From Leisingera sp. ANG-M1 (GTDB taxonomy: Bacteria; Pseudomonadota; Alphaproteobacteria; Rhodobacterales; Rhodobacteraceae), in assembly GCF_000813745.1 (NCBI RefSeq), contig NZ_JWLC01000008.1, positions 1 to 64,000 on the forward strand: 64,000 nt of DNA. Reading direction: 5' to 3'. Of this stretch, positions 17,978 through 25,338 are shown piece by piece. Each line of letters begins with the position of its first letter. Within the stretch, counting starts at the first letter, position 1. The notes beneath the pieces are model-generated. The model was given only the letters and a program-made list of their open reading frames with translations. It searched no databases and was not told where the DNA came from. The position numbers and the translations under genes are program-made.

Positions 17978-18110
17978 TCAGGCGTCTCCTTCCGGCCTGG
18001 CTGTTGGCGCCCGGCTCCATTCCCTCTGATAGGGGAATGCGGCAGCAATTTGAAGCGAAACAGGCAGGCGCCGGGCAACGCGCCTGCTCCTGCGGTTTCC
18101 GCCTGCGCCG

Positions 18111-18950
18111 TCAGCGCCGCCCGCGCGCCATGAAGGCCAGGCGTTCGAACAGATGCACGTCCTGCTCGTTCTTCAGCAGCGCGCCGTGCAGCTTGGGCAA
18201 GGCATTGGCGCCGTCGCGGGCAATGTCCTCCGGGCTCAGATCCTCGGCCAGCAGCAGTTTCAGCCAGTCGATCACCTCGGAAGTGGAGGGTTTCTTTTTC
18301 AGCCCTTGCGTCTCGCGGATCTCGTAGAACTGAGTCAGCGCCGCGGTCAGCAGCGCCTCCTTGATGCCGGGATGATGCACCTCAACAATCTTCTTCATCG
18401 TCTCCGCATCCGGGAAGCGGATGTAGTGGAAGAAGCAGCGGCGCAGGAAGGCGTCCGGCAGCTCCTTTTCGTTGTTGGAGGTGATGATCATGATCGGCCG
18501 GTGCTTGGCCTTGACCGTCTCGCCGGTCTCGTAGACGTGGAACTCCATCTTGTCGAGCTCTTGCAAGAGGTCGTTGGGGAACTCGATGTCGGCCTTGTCG
18601 ATCTCGTCGATCAGCAAGACGACTTTCTCGTCCGCCTCAAACGCCTCCCACAGCTTGCCCTTCTTGATGTAGTTCTTGACGTCATGCACGCGCTCTTCGC
18701 CTAGCTGGCTGTCGCGCAGGCGGCTGACCGCGTCATATTCATAAAGGCCCTGCTGGGCGCGGGTGGTGGATTTCACGTTCCACTCGATCATGCGCAGCCC
18801 CAGGGCCCCGGCAACCTGCTTGGCCAGCTCGGTCTTGCCGGTGCCCGGCTCGCCCTTGACCAGCAGCGGCCGCTCCAGCGTCACTGCCGCATTGACCGCG
18901 ACCTTCAGGTCGTCTGTAGCGACATATTCCTTAGTGCCCTGAAATTGCAT
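18111..18950 (-). CDS. MoxR-type AAA+ ATPase
   Basis: This 279-residue ATPase has Walker A GEPGTGKT at residues 33-40, Walker B VVLLIDEID near 110-118, and an arginine-finger segment LPDAFLRRCFFHY. MoxR ATPases couple ATP hydrolysis to maturation of client proteins together with a VWA partner, here the protein encoded at 15136-16320. The ATG at 18950 with AGGAAAG upstream is preferred over an open extension to 19013. A near-CtrA box, TTAG-N7-TTAA, is at 18995-19009 in the promoter region shared with dksA. Confidence 0.92.
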   Translation of the reverse strand: MQFQGTKEYVATDDLKVAVNAAVTLERPLLVKGEPGTGKTELAKQVAGALGLRMIEWNVKSTTRAQQGLYEYDAVSRLRDSQLGEERVHDVKNYIKKGKLWEAFEADEKVVLLIDEIDKADIEFPNDLLQELDKMEFHVYETGETVKAKHRPIMIITSNNEKELPDAFLRRCFFHYIRFPDAETMKKIVEVHHPGIKEALLTAALTQFYEIRETQGLKKKPSTSEVIDWLKLLLAEDLSPEDIARDGANALPKLHGALLKNEQDVHLFERLAFMARGRR

Positions 18951-18994
18951 ATCTTTCCTGTTCCGGTCCTGATTGGTGCCGCAGCGCCCAGTTC

Positions 18995-19009
18995 TTAGCA
19001 CGCTTTTAA
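18995..19009. promoter_or_regulatory. Near-consensus CtrA box
   Basis: TTAG-N7-TTAA, followed by C, differs at one position from the CtrA consensus TTAA-N7-TTAA. It is 45 bases upstream of the moxR start, on the minus strand side. This is weak evidence taken alone. Confidence 0.3.
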
Positions 19010-19136
19010 CCAAACCTCGCCACTATTGTGTAGTGACATTCCTTCCCGATAGGGATAAACGCTGCGGCAGAGGGGGAGCCACAATGTTCAGGTACCAATT
19101 ATGACCAGCATTATGGGCCAGACCGAAGGAGCCGAA

Positions 19137-19559
19137 ATGAAGCAAGAAGTGTTTCTGCCGGACGACTACCGCCCGGCCGAAGATGAGCCGTTCATGAATG
19201 ACCGGCAGCTTGAGTATTTCCGACGTAAACTATTGGAATGGAAGCAGGAGCTTCTGGCGGACAGCCGCGACACCATTGAGGGGCTGCAGGATAACACCCG
19301 CAATATCCCGGATGTCGCCGACCGTGCCAGCGAAGAAACCGACCGCGCACTGGAGCTGCGCACCCGCGACCGCCAGCGCAAGCTGGTCGCCAAGATCGAC
19401 TCGGCCCTGCGCCGCATCGACGAAGGCGAGTACGGCTATTGTGAAGTGACCGGCGATCCGATCTCGCTGAAACGCCTGGACGCACGTCCAATCGCAACCA
19501 TGAGCCTGGAAGCGCAGGAGCGCCACGAGCGCCGCGAAAAGGTCCACCGCGACGATTGA
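19137..19559 (+). CDS. dksA: RNA polymerase-binding transcription factor DksA
   Basis: DksA binds the RNA polymerase secondary channel and works with ppGpp to alter transcription of rRNA and amino-acid genes. The 140-residue protein has the N-terminal coiled coil with an acidic tip (IPDVADRASEETDRALE) and a C-terminal globular part. The usual four-cysteine zinc finger is reduced to one cysteine (YGYCEVTGDPISLKRLDARP), as in other alphaproteobacterial DksA. The ATG at 19137 follows AAGGAG by five bases, so it is preferred over 19101. A strong terminator follows. Confidence 0.95.
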   Translation: MKQEVFLPDDYRPAEDEPFMNDRQLEYFRRKLLEWKQELLADSRDTIEGLQDNTRNIPDVADRASEETDRALELRTRDRQRKLVAKIDSALRRIDEGEYGYCEVTGDPISLKRLDARPIATMSLEAQERHERREKVHRDD

Positions 19560-19625
19560 CCGCCAGCTTTGGCGGCAAAAATGAACAAATCCAAGACGCC
19601 GGGGCCTTTTGCTCCGGCGTTTTTT
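19560..19625 (+). terminator. dksA terminator region with two hairpins
   Basis: CCGCCA-GCTT-TGGCGG at 19560-19575 overlaps the dksA stop. The main intrinsic terminator is ACGCCGG at 19596-19602 pairing with CCGGCGT at 19614-19620, followed directly by six T's. It separates dksA from the monooxygenase gene. Confidence 0.9.
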
Positions 19626-19662
19626 GTTCCATGTGAGGGACGTGCAGAAGCTGCAGGAGCCC

Positions 19663-20829
19663 ATGGAACTCAAAGGCTTGAAAATAACCGTGATCGGCGC
19701 GGGCATCGGCGGGCTGACCGCAGCGCTGGCGCTGCGCCGCCTGGGCGCGTCGGTGACAGTGCTGGAACAGGCCGAGGCGATTTCCGAGGTGGGTGCGGGT
19801 CTGCAGATCACCCCCAATGGGGTGGCGGTGCTGAGAGCGCTGGGGCTGGCTGATGACCTGGCCTGGGGCTCGCAGCGCGCCCGTGCGGTGGTCCTGCGCG
19901 GCCACCGGCGCGGCAATGAAGTGCTGCGGCTTGATCTTGATGAATATGCTGCGGGCCTGAATTACTACTTTGTGCATCGGTCCGACCTGATCGGCATTCT
20001 GGCCGGCGCGGCCCGCCGCGACGGCGTGCAGGTGCGGCTGCTGCAAAAGGTGGAGAAGGTGGAGCCCGGCGCGCAACCGGTTGTGCACCTCAGCAACGGC
20101 GCCCAATGCGGCGGCGATCTGGTGATCGGCGCCGACGGGCTGCATTCCCGTACCCGCGCGGCGCTGAATGGCGAAGATAAGCCGTTTTTCACCGGCCAGG
20201 TGGCCTGGCGTGCGACCGTGCCCAACCATTTGAACCTGCCGCCCGAGGCGCAGGTGTTCATGGGGCCCGGCCGCCACCTGGTGGCCTATCCTCTGCGCGA
20301 CGGCAGCTTGGTCAATCTGGTGGCGGTGCAGGAGCGCCGCGCCTGGGCAGAAGAGGGCTGGCATTTTAAAGACGATCCGGCGCATTTGCGTGCGGCTTTC
20401 TCCAGTTTCGGCGGCAGCGCTGCGGCTTTGCTGGAGGCCGTGGAAGATGTGCTGCTGTGGGGCCTGTTCCGCCATCCGGTGGCGGAGCGCTGGCATGGGG
20501 AAAACACGGCTGTGCTGGGGGATGCCGCGCATCCGACCCTGCCGTTCATGGCGCAGGGTGCCAACCTGGCTTTGGAGGATGCCTGGGTGCTGACCTGGTC
20601 CCTGCAAGAGGCTGCGGACATCGGGTCCGGGCTGGCGCTGTACCAATCCCGCCGCCGGGAGCGGGCAGGCAAGGTGGTGGATGCGGCAAGCCGCAATGCC
20701 TGGAAGTACCATCTGCGGGCGCCTCTCAGCTGGCCGGCGCATCAGGTTCTGAAGCTGGGCGGCCGGTATGCGCCGGGCAAGATGGTCAGCCAGTTCGACT
20801 GGATCTACCGTCACGACGTCACCGCCTGA
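19663..20829 (+). CDS. FAD-dependent monooxygenase, salicylate-hydroxylase-like
   Basis: This 388-residue class A flavoprotein monooxygenase has the N-terminal dinucleotide fold GAGIGGLTAALAL, the DG motif VIGADGLHSRTR near residue 160, and the GD motif VLGDAAHPTLPFMAQGANLALEDA near 285. Such enzymes hydroxylate aromatic acids with NAD(P)H and oxygen; the substrate here is unknown. The ATG at 19663 follows AGGAG. An open frame upstream to 19609 overlaps the dksA terminator and is not used. It lies alone between dksA and xth. Confidence 0.87.
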   Translation: MELKGLKITVIGAGIGGLTAALALRRLGASVTVLEQAEAISEVGAGLQITPNGVAVLRALGLADDLAWGSQRARAVVLRGHRRGNEVLRLDLDEYAAGLNYYFVHRSDLIGILAGAARRDGVQVRLLQKVEKVEPGAQPVVHLSNGAQCGGDLVIGADGLHSRTRAALNGEDKPFFTGQVAWRATVPNHLNLPPEAQVFMGPGRHLVAYPLRDGSLVNLVAVQERRAWAEEGWHFKDDPAHLRAAFSSFGGSAAALLEAVEDVLLWGLFRHPVAERWHGENTAVLGDAAHPTLPFMAQGANLALEDAWVLTWSLQEAADIGSGLALYQSRRRERAGKVVDAASRNAWKYHLRAPLSWPAHQVLKLGGRYAPGKMVSQFDWIYRHDVTA

Positions 20830-20941
20830 TCCGGACCGGAGCGCTCCCGCCCCGTTGCGGATCATCAGGATGATCCGAAAAGGTTGGGTCGTGCGCCGCG
20901 CTGGCACGCGGCGCGGGGCCGCCTGGCGGCGGCTGGGAAGG

Positions 20942-21748
20942 TCAGAGGTCCAGGTCTACCCAGACCGGGACATGATCCGAAGGCTTGTCGCGGCCGCGCA
21001 CGTCCTTGTCGATCTGGCAGTCGCGCAGCAGATCGGCGGCCTGCGGCGTCAACAGGAAATGGTCGATGCGGATGCCGTCGTCGCGGTTCCAGGCGCCGGC
21101 CTGGTAATCCCAGAAGGAGTAATGCCCCGGACCCTGGTGGCGCGCCCGGAAAGCCTCGGTGAAGCCGAGATTGACGATCCGCTGAAACGCCGCCCGGCTT
21201 TCCGGCCGGTGCAGTGCGTCCTCACGCCAGGCCTCCGGGCGTTTGGCGTCCTCGGCCTGCGGAATGATGTTGTAGTCGCCGGCCATCAGCGCCGGCATCT
21301 CTTCGGCCATTAGCTCAGCCGCACGCGCCTGCAGCCGTTCCATCCAGGCCAGCTTATAGGCATATTTGCCGCCCGCCACCGGGCTGCCGTCGGCCTCCAG
21401 CTCCACCGGGTTGCCATTGGGCAGGTAAAGGCCGCAAATCCGGATCGCCTGCTTGCCCACCACCGTGGCCTCGATCCAGCGGGCCTGTTCGTCACTGTCA
21501 TCTCCGGGCAGGCCGCGGCGCACGTCCTCCAGCGGCAGTTTTGACAGGATGGCCACCCCGTTGAAGCTTTTCTGGCCATGGGTTTCGACGTTGTAGCCGC
21601 GCTCCTCGAACAGTTCGCGCGGAAACGCCTCGTCCACCGATTTGATTTCCTGCAGCAGCGCGACGTCGGGCTGCGCCTCGTCCAGCCAATCCGGCAGCGC
21701 CTTTGCCCGGGCCTTGATGCCATTGATGTTGAATGTGGCGATTTTCAT
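20942..21748 (-). CDS. xth: Exodeoxyribonuclease III (AP endonuclease)
   Basis: The enzyme cuts DNA at abasic sites and degrades 3' ends in base excision repair. At 268 residues it has normal length. The endonuclease/exonuclease/phosphatase fold is shown by KIATFNINGI, LLQEIK (metal glutamate), GDYNIIPQ, and the terminal SDHVPVWVDL with the catalytic histidine. The gene is convergent with the monooxygenase gene, with GC-rich inverted repeats at 20867-20925 between them. Confidence 0.95.
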   Translation of the reverse strand: MKIATFNINGIKARAKALPDWLDEAQPDVALLQEIKSVDEAFPRELFEERGYNVETHGQKSFNGVAILSKLPLEDVRRGLPGDDSDEQARWIEATVVGKQAIRICGLYLPNGNPVELEADGSPVAGGKYAYKLAWMERLQARAAELMAEEMPALMAGDYNIIPQAEDAKRPEAWREDALHRPESRAAFQRIVNLGFTEAFRARHQGPGHYSFWDYQAGAWNRDDGIRIDHFLLTPQAADLLRDCQIDKDVRGRDKPSDHVPVWVDLDL

Positions 21749-22107
21749 GGCTTGCCTCCGGCCCAGATTGCTGTATTCCGAGGCGATCTATCGCTGAATC
21801 AGCGCCGCGGAGCAAGCCCGATGCTGGCTATCCGAATCGCTTTTCCGCCACCAGATCTCCGGTGTTTTGCAGTTGTGAAAAACCGCTTGAGGTTGTTCTC
21901 ATTTATTTTGCAAAAATATCCGTGTGAGTAACGCGGTGAATATTTTGTGGATTAATCAATTTAAATTAAATGCGGCAAAAAATAATAAGCAAAAGTTAAA
22001 GTGGTAATTTAAAAAAATACAATGAAAGATTGCAATTTTTATTTGCGCTGCGCGGGTGCCGTGCCAGCGTGAAGGAGCCTTTTGTCACTAACGAATGGGG
22101 TTCCAAA
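21749..22107. other. AT-rich leader upstream of the repeat-protein operon
   Basis: There is no gene in these 359 bases. From about 21890 to 22050 the sequence is strikingly A/T-rich (runs such as AATTTAAATTAAATG and AAATAATAAG) against a GC-rich background. It contains the 8-bp palindrome ATTGCAAT at 22032-22039. It holds the promoter of the operon at 22108-24793 and possibly binding sites for a silencer such as a MucR- or H-NS-like protein. Such leaders often mark horizontally acquired or tightly regulated genes. Confidence 0.6.
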
Positions 22108-22713
22108 ATGACTGCTCAGCGTAAAATCAAGGACTTCCACGCCAACCAGCCGGCCGCAGGCAGCAGCCTGTTTGAAGGCTGCGGGGCTGAAATGTTCTCT
22201 TCAGGGTCGGCGCCTGAATGCTCTGCCGGTCTCGCTGCCGGGGAGGGCGTGTCGCTGTTCTCATCCGGATCGATGCCGCAGGCGGCTGAAAGCTGGGCAG
22301 GCGGGGAGACCGGGCAGTTTTCCAGCGGTTCGGCGCCGGTTGCGCAGGCTGAAACGGCTGCCGGTGACTTGGCCGGGATGTTTTCGTCGGGCTCGGCACC
22401 GGCGGCCAGGGCTGATACCGGGGCGGGGGATCTGGTGCAGCTCTTTTCCTCCGGTTCGGCACCCGCTGCACAGGCTGAGGTTGCCACAGGCGGTCTGACA
22501 GAGATGTTCTCCTCCGGTTCTGCCCCGGCTGTGCAGGCGGATACCGCTGCCGGCGGCCTGACGGAAATGTTCTCTTCGGGATCAGCACCTGCGGCGGCAG
22601 CGGAGGCAGGGACCGGCGACGGCACCCATCTTTTCTCTTCGGGCTCCGCTCCCGCCGCCGAAGCACGCGTCGGCACCGGCGATGCCACACGGCTGTTTTC
22701 CTCGGGCAGCTAA
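22108..22713 (+). CDS. FSSGSAP tandem-repeat protein, candidate peptide precursor
   Basis: I do not recognise this family. The 201-residue product has a 29-residue N-terminal part (MTAQRKIKDFHANQPAAG, then two glycines around Cys25) and nine FSSGS motifs starting at residues 30, 51, 71, 92, 113, 134, 155, 176 and 197. The motif is followed by AP (once MP) and a spacer of about 13 residues rich in Ala, Gly and acidic residues. The ninth motif is the exact C-terminus. There is no signal peptide or membrane helix. It could be a multi-core ribosomal peptide precursor, a secreted repeat peptide, or a scaffold. It heads an operon with a helical protein and an EamA exporter. The ATG at 22108 is the only sensible start in frame, though the AAGGAG at 22072-22077 is rather distant. 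Confidence 0.75.
   Translation: MTAQRKIKDFHANQPAAGSSLFEGCGAEMFSSGSAPECSAGLAAGEGVSLFSSGSMPQAAESWAGGETGQFSSGSAPVAQAETAAGDLAGMFSSGSAPAARADTGAGDLVQLFSSGSAPAAQAEVATGGLTEMFSSGSAPAVQADTAAGGLTEMFSSGSAPAAAAEAGTGDGTHLFSSGSAPAAEARVGTGDATRLFSSGS
22195..22710 (+). repeat. 63-bp coding repeat array (nine FSSGS motifs)
   Basis: Eight intervals of 63 bases (one of 60) separate nine motif copies. The DNA of the copies differs at many third positions and even uses both TCN and AGC serine codons, so the repeat is preserved as protein, not as recent DNA duplication. Confidence 0.9.
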
Positions 22714-22733
22714 ACCGGCCCTCTGAATTGGCT

Positions 22734-22760
22734 GGAGCCGGCGGCAGTTTCGCCGGCTCC
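22734..22760 (+). promoter_or_regulatory. Intercistronic hairpin after the repeat gene
   Basis: GGAGCCGGCG at 22734-22743 pairs perfectly with CGCCGGCTCC at 22751-22760 over a 7-base loop. No T-run follows, so it is more likely an RNA stabiliser or partial attenuator than a full terminator. It would allow more repeat protein than downstream protein to be made. Confidence 0.6.
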
Positions 22761-22820
22761 GGTCCTGGCGGCTCTGCAGCAGGGCCGCGGCCGCGCCGTC
22801 TTCATCTGCATGAGGTTCCC

Positions 22821-23882
22821 ATGCCCCAGATCATCCCGTTTTTCTCTTCCGCATCCAAACAGTCCCGCGCTTGTGCGCTGCAAGCGCTGATTGCCAGTTT
22901 TGCTTTGCACCGGCGGACACAGGAGGACGTTTTCTGGCTCAAGGAAAATGCGGAACTGTTGAATATTCTCGAATGCACGGGGGCGGATCTGCCCGGCGGC
23001 GCCTTGGAGCCGCTGCTGCCGTTTTACGAAGGGGCGGCGCGCCATATCAGTTTCTTCCGCCAGTACTACCGCTTCATTCTGTCGATCTGCCTGGACCTGG
23101 AAGACCTTGGGATGCCTGGCCAGACAGGCAGCCGGATTGCGGAGTGGGTAGCGCAGCAAGGCCTGGCTCAGGCTGAACTGTCGGACCTGCAGCGCGCTGA
23201 GGCCCGCAGGCTGCTGGCGCGGCGCGGTGTGCTGCTGCGGGATGAAGGGCTGGATGATCGGCTGCGCAGCTTTATCTCCCGCCCGCAAACCTTTGCAGTC
23301 CCGAACAAAAAGGCGGCTTACGAACTGACCCACATCGTCTTTTACCTGTCCGAGTACGGCCGCCGCGACCCTGCGCTGCCAGAGGCCGCAGAGGCCAGTC
23401 TTGAATTTGCCGGGCTGGTGGCTTTCCTCGACCAGAATGCAGACCTGCTGGCGGAGATCTGCATTGCGCTGCGCTTTGCCGGTGTGCTGCCGCCTGCGGA
23501 ATGGGAGGCATGGCTTGATCGGCAAGTTTCCGCCTATATGCTCGCTAAGGATGAATTTTATGGACTTCATGATGCTTATCACGAGTATTTTGTGGTCAAC
23601 TGGCTCATGCTGCTGTCTGGGCGCAAGGCCTTCCGGCAGCCGGTTCCCTTAGGGGGCTTGCATGTGTCGGCCTTGCAGGGAGGAAGCATTTTGAGGAGCC
23701 TGTCTGAAGCCGTATTTGATGCCGGATCCGCCCGGGCCAGCTGGAGCGCGGTCAAGGCACAGGCCGAAACCCTGCTGAGCGACGAAGAAAACGTGGTTCT
23801 GGCAGCCGCTGAACGCAGCTGCGCGCGTTTCGCCGGCTTTTTCGAAGGTTTTGCCCGCGCAGGCAGCGCTGGAGCAGCATGA
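22821..23882 (+). CDS. Unrecognised helical protein of the repeat-peptide operon
   Basis: The 353-residue protein is predicted soluble and mostly helical. I do not recognise it with confidence. Two histidine-bearing segments stand out: AYELTHIVFYLSEYGRRDP near residue 170 and DAYHEYFVVNWLMLLSG near 250. Similar ELTHxxFYL patterns occur, as I recall, in uncharacterised helical proteins of natural-product loci, but this is weak. The N-terminus contains FFSSAS, loosely echoing the repeat motif of the preceding gene. The ATG at 22821 follows GAGG. The stop overlaps the EamA start (ATGA), so the two are translationally coupled. It could modify, bind or protect the repeat protein. Confidence 0.65.
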   Translation: MPQIIPFFSSASKQSRACALQALIASFALHRRTQEDVFWLKENAELLNILECTGADLPGGALEPLLPFYEGAARHISFFRQYYRFILSICLDLEDLGMPGQTGSRIAEWVAQQGLAQAELSDLQRAEARRLLARRGVLLRDEGLDDRLRSFISRPQTFAVPNKKAAYELTHIVFYLSEYGRRDPALPEAAEASLEFAGLVAFLDQNADLLAEICIALRFAGVLPPAEWEAWLDRQVSAYMLAKDEFYGLHDAYHEYFVVNWLMLLSGRKAFRQPVPLGGLHVSALQGGSILRSLSEAVFDAGSARASWSAVKAQAETLLSDEENVVLAAAERSCARFAGFFEGFARAGSAGAA

Positions 23883-24793
23883 TGCCGGGCGGGCGCAATC
23901 AGGTTCTGGCCGGTGCGCTTTTGGTGGTGGCCTATACTGGGCTGATTGCTTCCGCCGATGGGATCACAAAGCTGCTGGCCGGGACTTATGCGGCTGCTCA
24001 GCTCTATGCGCTTTCGGGGGCGATGGTGGCTGGTTTCTGCCTTCTGGCGGACCGCTTGCCCCGGATGCGCCAGGGCTTTCGTACCAGCTGTCCACAGGCA
24101 ATGGCGCTTAGGTCGCTGGCAACTTTGCTGGCGGCCGTTTGTTTTTTCTACGCATTCCGCCTGCTTCCCTTTGCGGAAGTGTTCATCTTCATCGGGCTGA
24201 TGCCGCTGCTGGCCGGAGCAATGTCCGGATTGGTGCTGAAGGAACCGGTACGCCCGGCAGCCTGGGCGGCGCTTGGCGCTGGTTTCGCTGGTGTACTGTT
24301 CCTGTTTCCGGGCGGGATTTCCGAGGCGTCCCTCGGGGATCTGGTTGCGCTCGGGGCCGCGGTGTCGGGTACTTTTTCCATGACTATGGCACGGTTTATC
24401 GGCCGTTATGAAAGCAACTCCCTGGCGCAGGTGTTTTATCCGAACCTGACTTTGTGCCTGGCGATGCTGCTGATGCTTCCTTTTGTCTGGATGCCGATGC
24501 CTATGGCTGATGTGGCATGGGCTGCGGCCTATGCGCTGCTATTGTTCGGCGCACGCTGGCTGCTGGTGGTGGCGCTGCGTCTGCTGGCCTCATATGCGGT
24601 CACGCCGCTGATGAATCTGCAGTTCATCTGGATGTCGCTGATCGGCGCGGTGGTGTTTGGCGAGTTCCCGCCAGCAACAACCTACATCGGCGGCGGCATT
24701 GTGATTGCCTCCAGCCTGTATCTGGTTTGGGACCAGTTTGCCCCGTCCTTGCCTGCCCTGCGCCGCCCAGGCCGTCTGCGGACCGATCCGTAA
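23879..24793 (+). CDS. EamA-family (DMT) transporter
   Basis: This 304-residue protein has ten hydrophobic segments in two EamA repeats. The first is about residues 8-140 (LLVVAYTGLIASADGITKLL), the second 150-290 (VALGAAVSGTFSMTMARFIG). Members export metabolites, amino acids or small compounds. The ATGA overlap with the preceding gene and shared strand place it in the operon with the FSSGSAP protein, so it may move a product of that system. The last gene of the unit, it ends 120 bases before the convergent erpA. Confidence 0.88.
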   Translation: MMPGGRNQVLAGALLVVAYTGLIASADGITKLLAGTYAAAQLYALSGAMVAGFCLLADRLPRMRQGFRTSCPQAMALRSLATLLAAVCFFYAFRLLPFAEVFIFIGLMPLLAGAMSGLVLKEPVRPAAWAALGAGFAGVLFLFPGGISEASLGDLVALGAAVSGTFSMTMARFIGRYESNSLAQVFYPNLTLCLAMLLMLPFVWMPMPMADVAWAAAYALLLFGARWLLVVALRLLASYAVTPLMNLQFIWMSLIGAVVFGEFPPATTYIGGGIVIASSLYLVWDQFAPSLPALRRPGRLRTDP

Positions 24794-24912
24794 CCGGCTT
24801 CGCCGGTGCGAAGGCGCAATGGAATTGTGCAATAACTCCAGCTCGGAATAGATGTGAATTCCTTACGTTTGCCGCGCTGGAAAACGTGCAGGCCGTGCAG
24901 CAGGCAGCTGGA

Positions 24913-25236
24913 CTAGATCGAAAACGAGGTGCCGCAGCCGCAGCTGGAGGTGGCGTTGGGGTTTTCGATGGTGAAGCGGGCGCCGATCAGCTCTTCGGTG
25001 AAATCGATCACCGCATTTTCCAGGAAGGGCAGGGAGACGCTGTCCACCACCACTTTTTCACCCTGGCCTTCTAGCACCAGATCGTCCGGTTTCGGATCGT
25101 CCAGCGCGATTTCATACTGAAAGCCCGAGCAGCCGCCGCCTTCGACTGCTACGCGCAACGCCTGGCCCTGATCCGCGGCACCGATCTCGGCCAGCCGGGC
25201 AAAGGCACGCTCGGTCACTTTCGGGGGCAGTTGCAT
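24913..25236 (-). CDS. erpA: A-type iron-sulfur carrier protein
   Basis: This 107-residue HesB/IscA/ErpA protein passes Fe-S clusters to target enzymes. The three cluster-binding cysteines are present: Cys36 in GGGCSGF and Cys99 and Cys101 in SSCGCGTSF. The start at 25236 has GGAGAAA upstream. The much longer open frame that reads on through the opposite strand of the dGTPase is a shadow. Assignment as ErpA rather than IscA or SufA follows its isolation from suf or isc genes. Confidence 0.92.
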   Translation of the reverse strand: MQLPPKVTERAFARLAEIGAADQGQALRVAVEGGGCSGFQYEIALDDPKPDDLVLEGQGEKVVVDSVSLPFLENAVIDFTEELIGARFTIENPNATSSCGCGTSFSI

Positions 25237-25338
25237 GGCGTTTCTCCACAGGCTCATGTTGCAGCGCAAAGCATTATATAGAAAGGTGCAATTCAGGCGG
25301 CAAGATGTGGAGCCACTGCTTTGGTTAAAAGATTTGAG

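Noticed and set aside
16736-18133. 465-codon plus-strand frame opposite the DUF2927 gene
   Set aside because: Low-complexity composition and no start signal; the minus-strand gene has a lipobox and conserved block.
19192-20907. 571-codon minus-strand frame across the dksA and monooxygenase genes
   Set aside because: It covers two well-supported plus-strand genes and an intrinsic terminator.
22116-22688. Minus-strand open frames opposite the FSSGS repeat gene
   Set aside because: They show the mirror of the same repeat with no start site, while the plus frame has a fitting operon structure.
22195-22710. CRISPR array, from the regular 63-base period
   Set aside because: The units are coding, in frame, diverged in DNA and contain no constant repeat with unique spacers; no cas gene is present.
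22108-22713. RTX toxin or calcium-binding repeat
   Set aside because: The nonapeptide GGxGxDxxx is absent, and there is no type I secretion gene.
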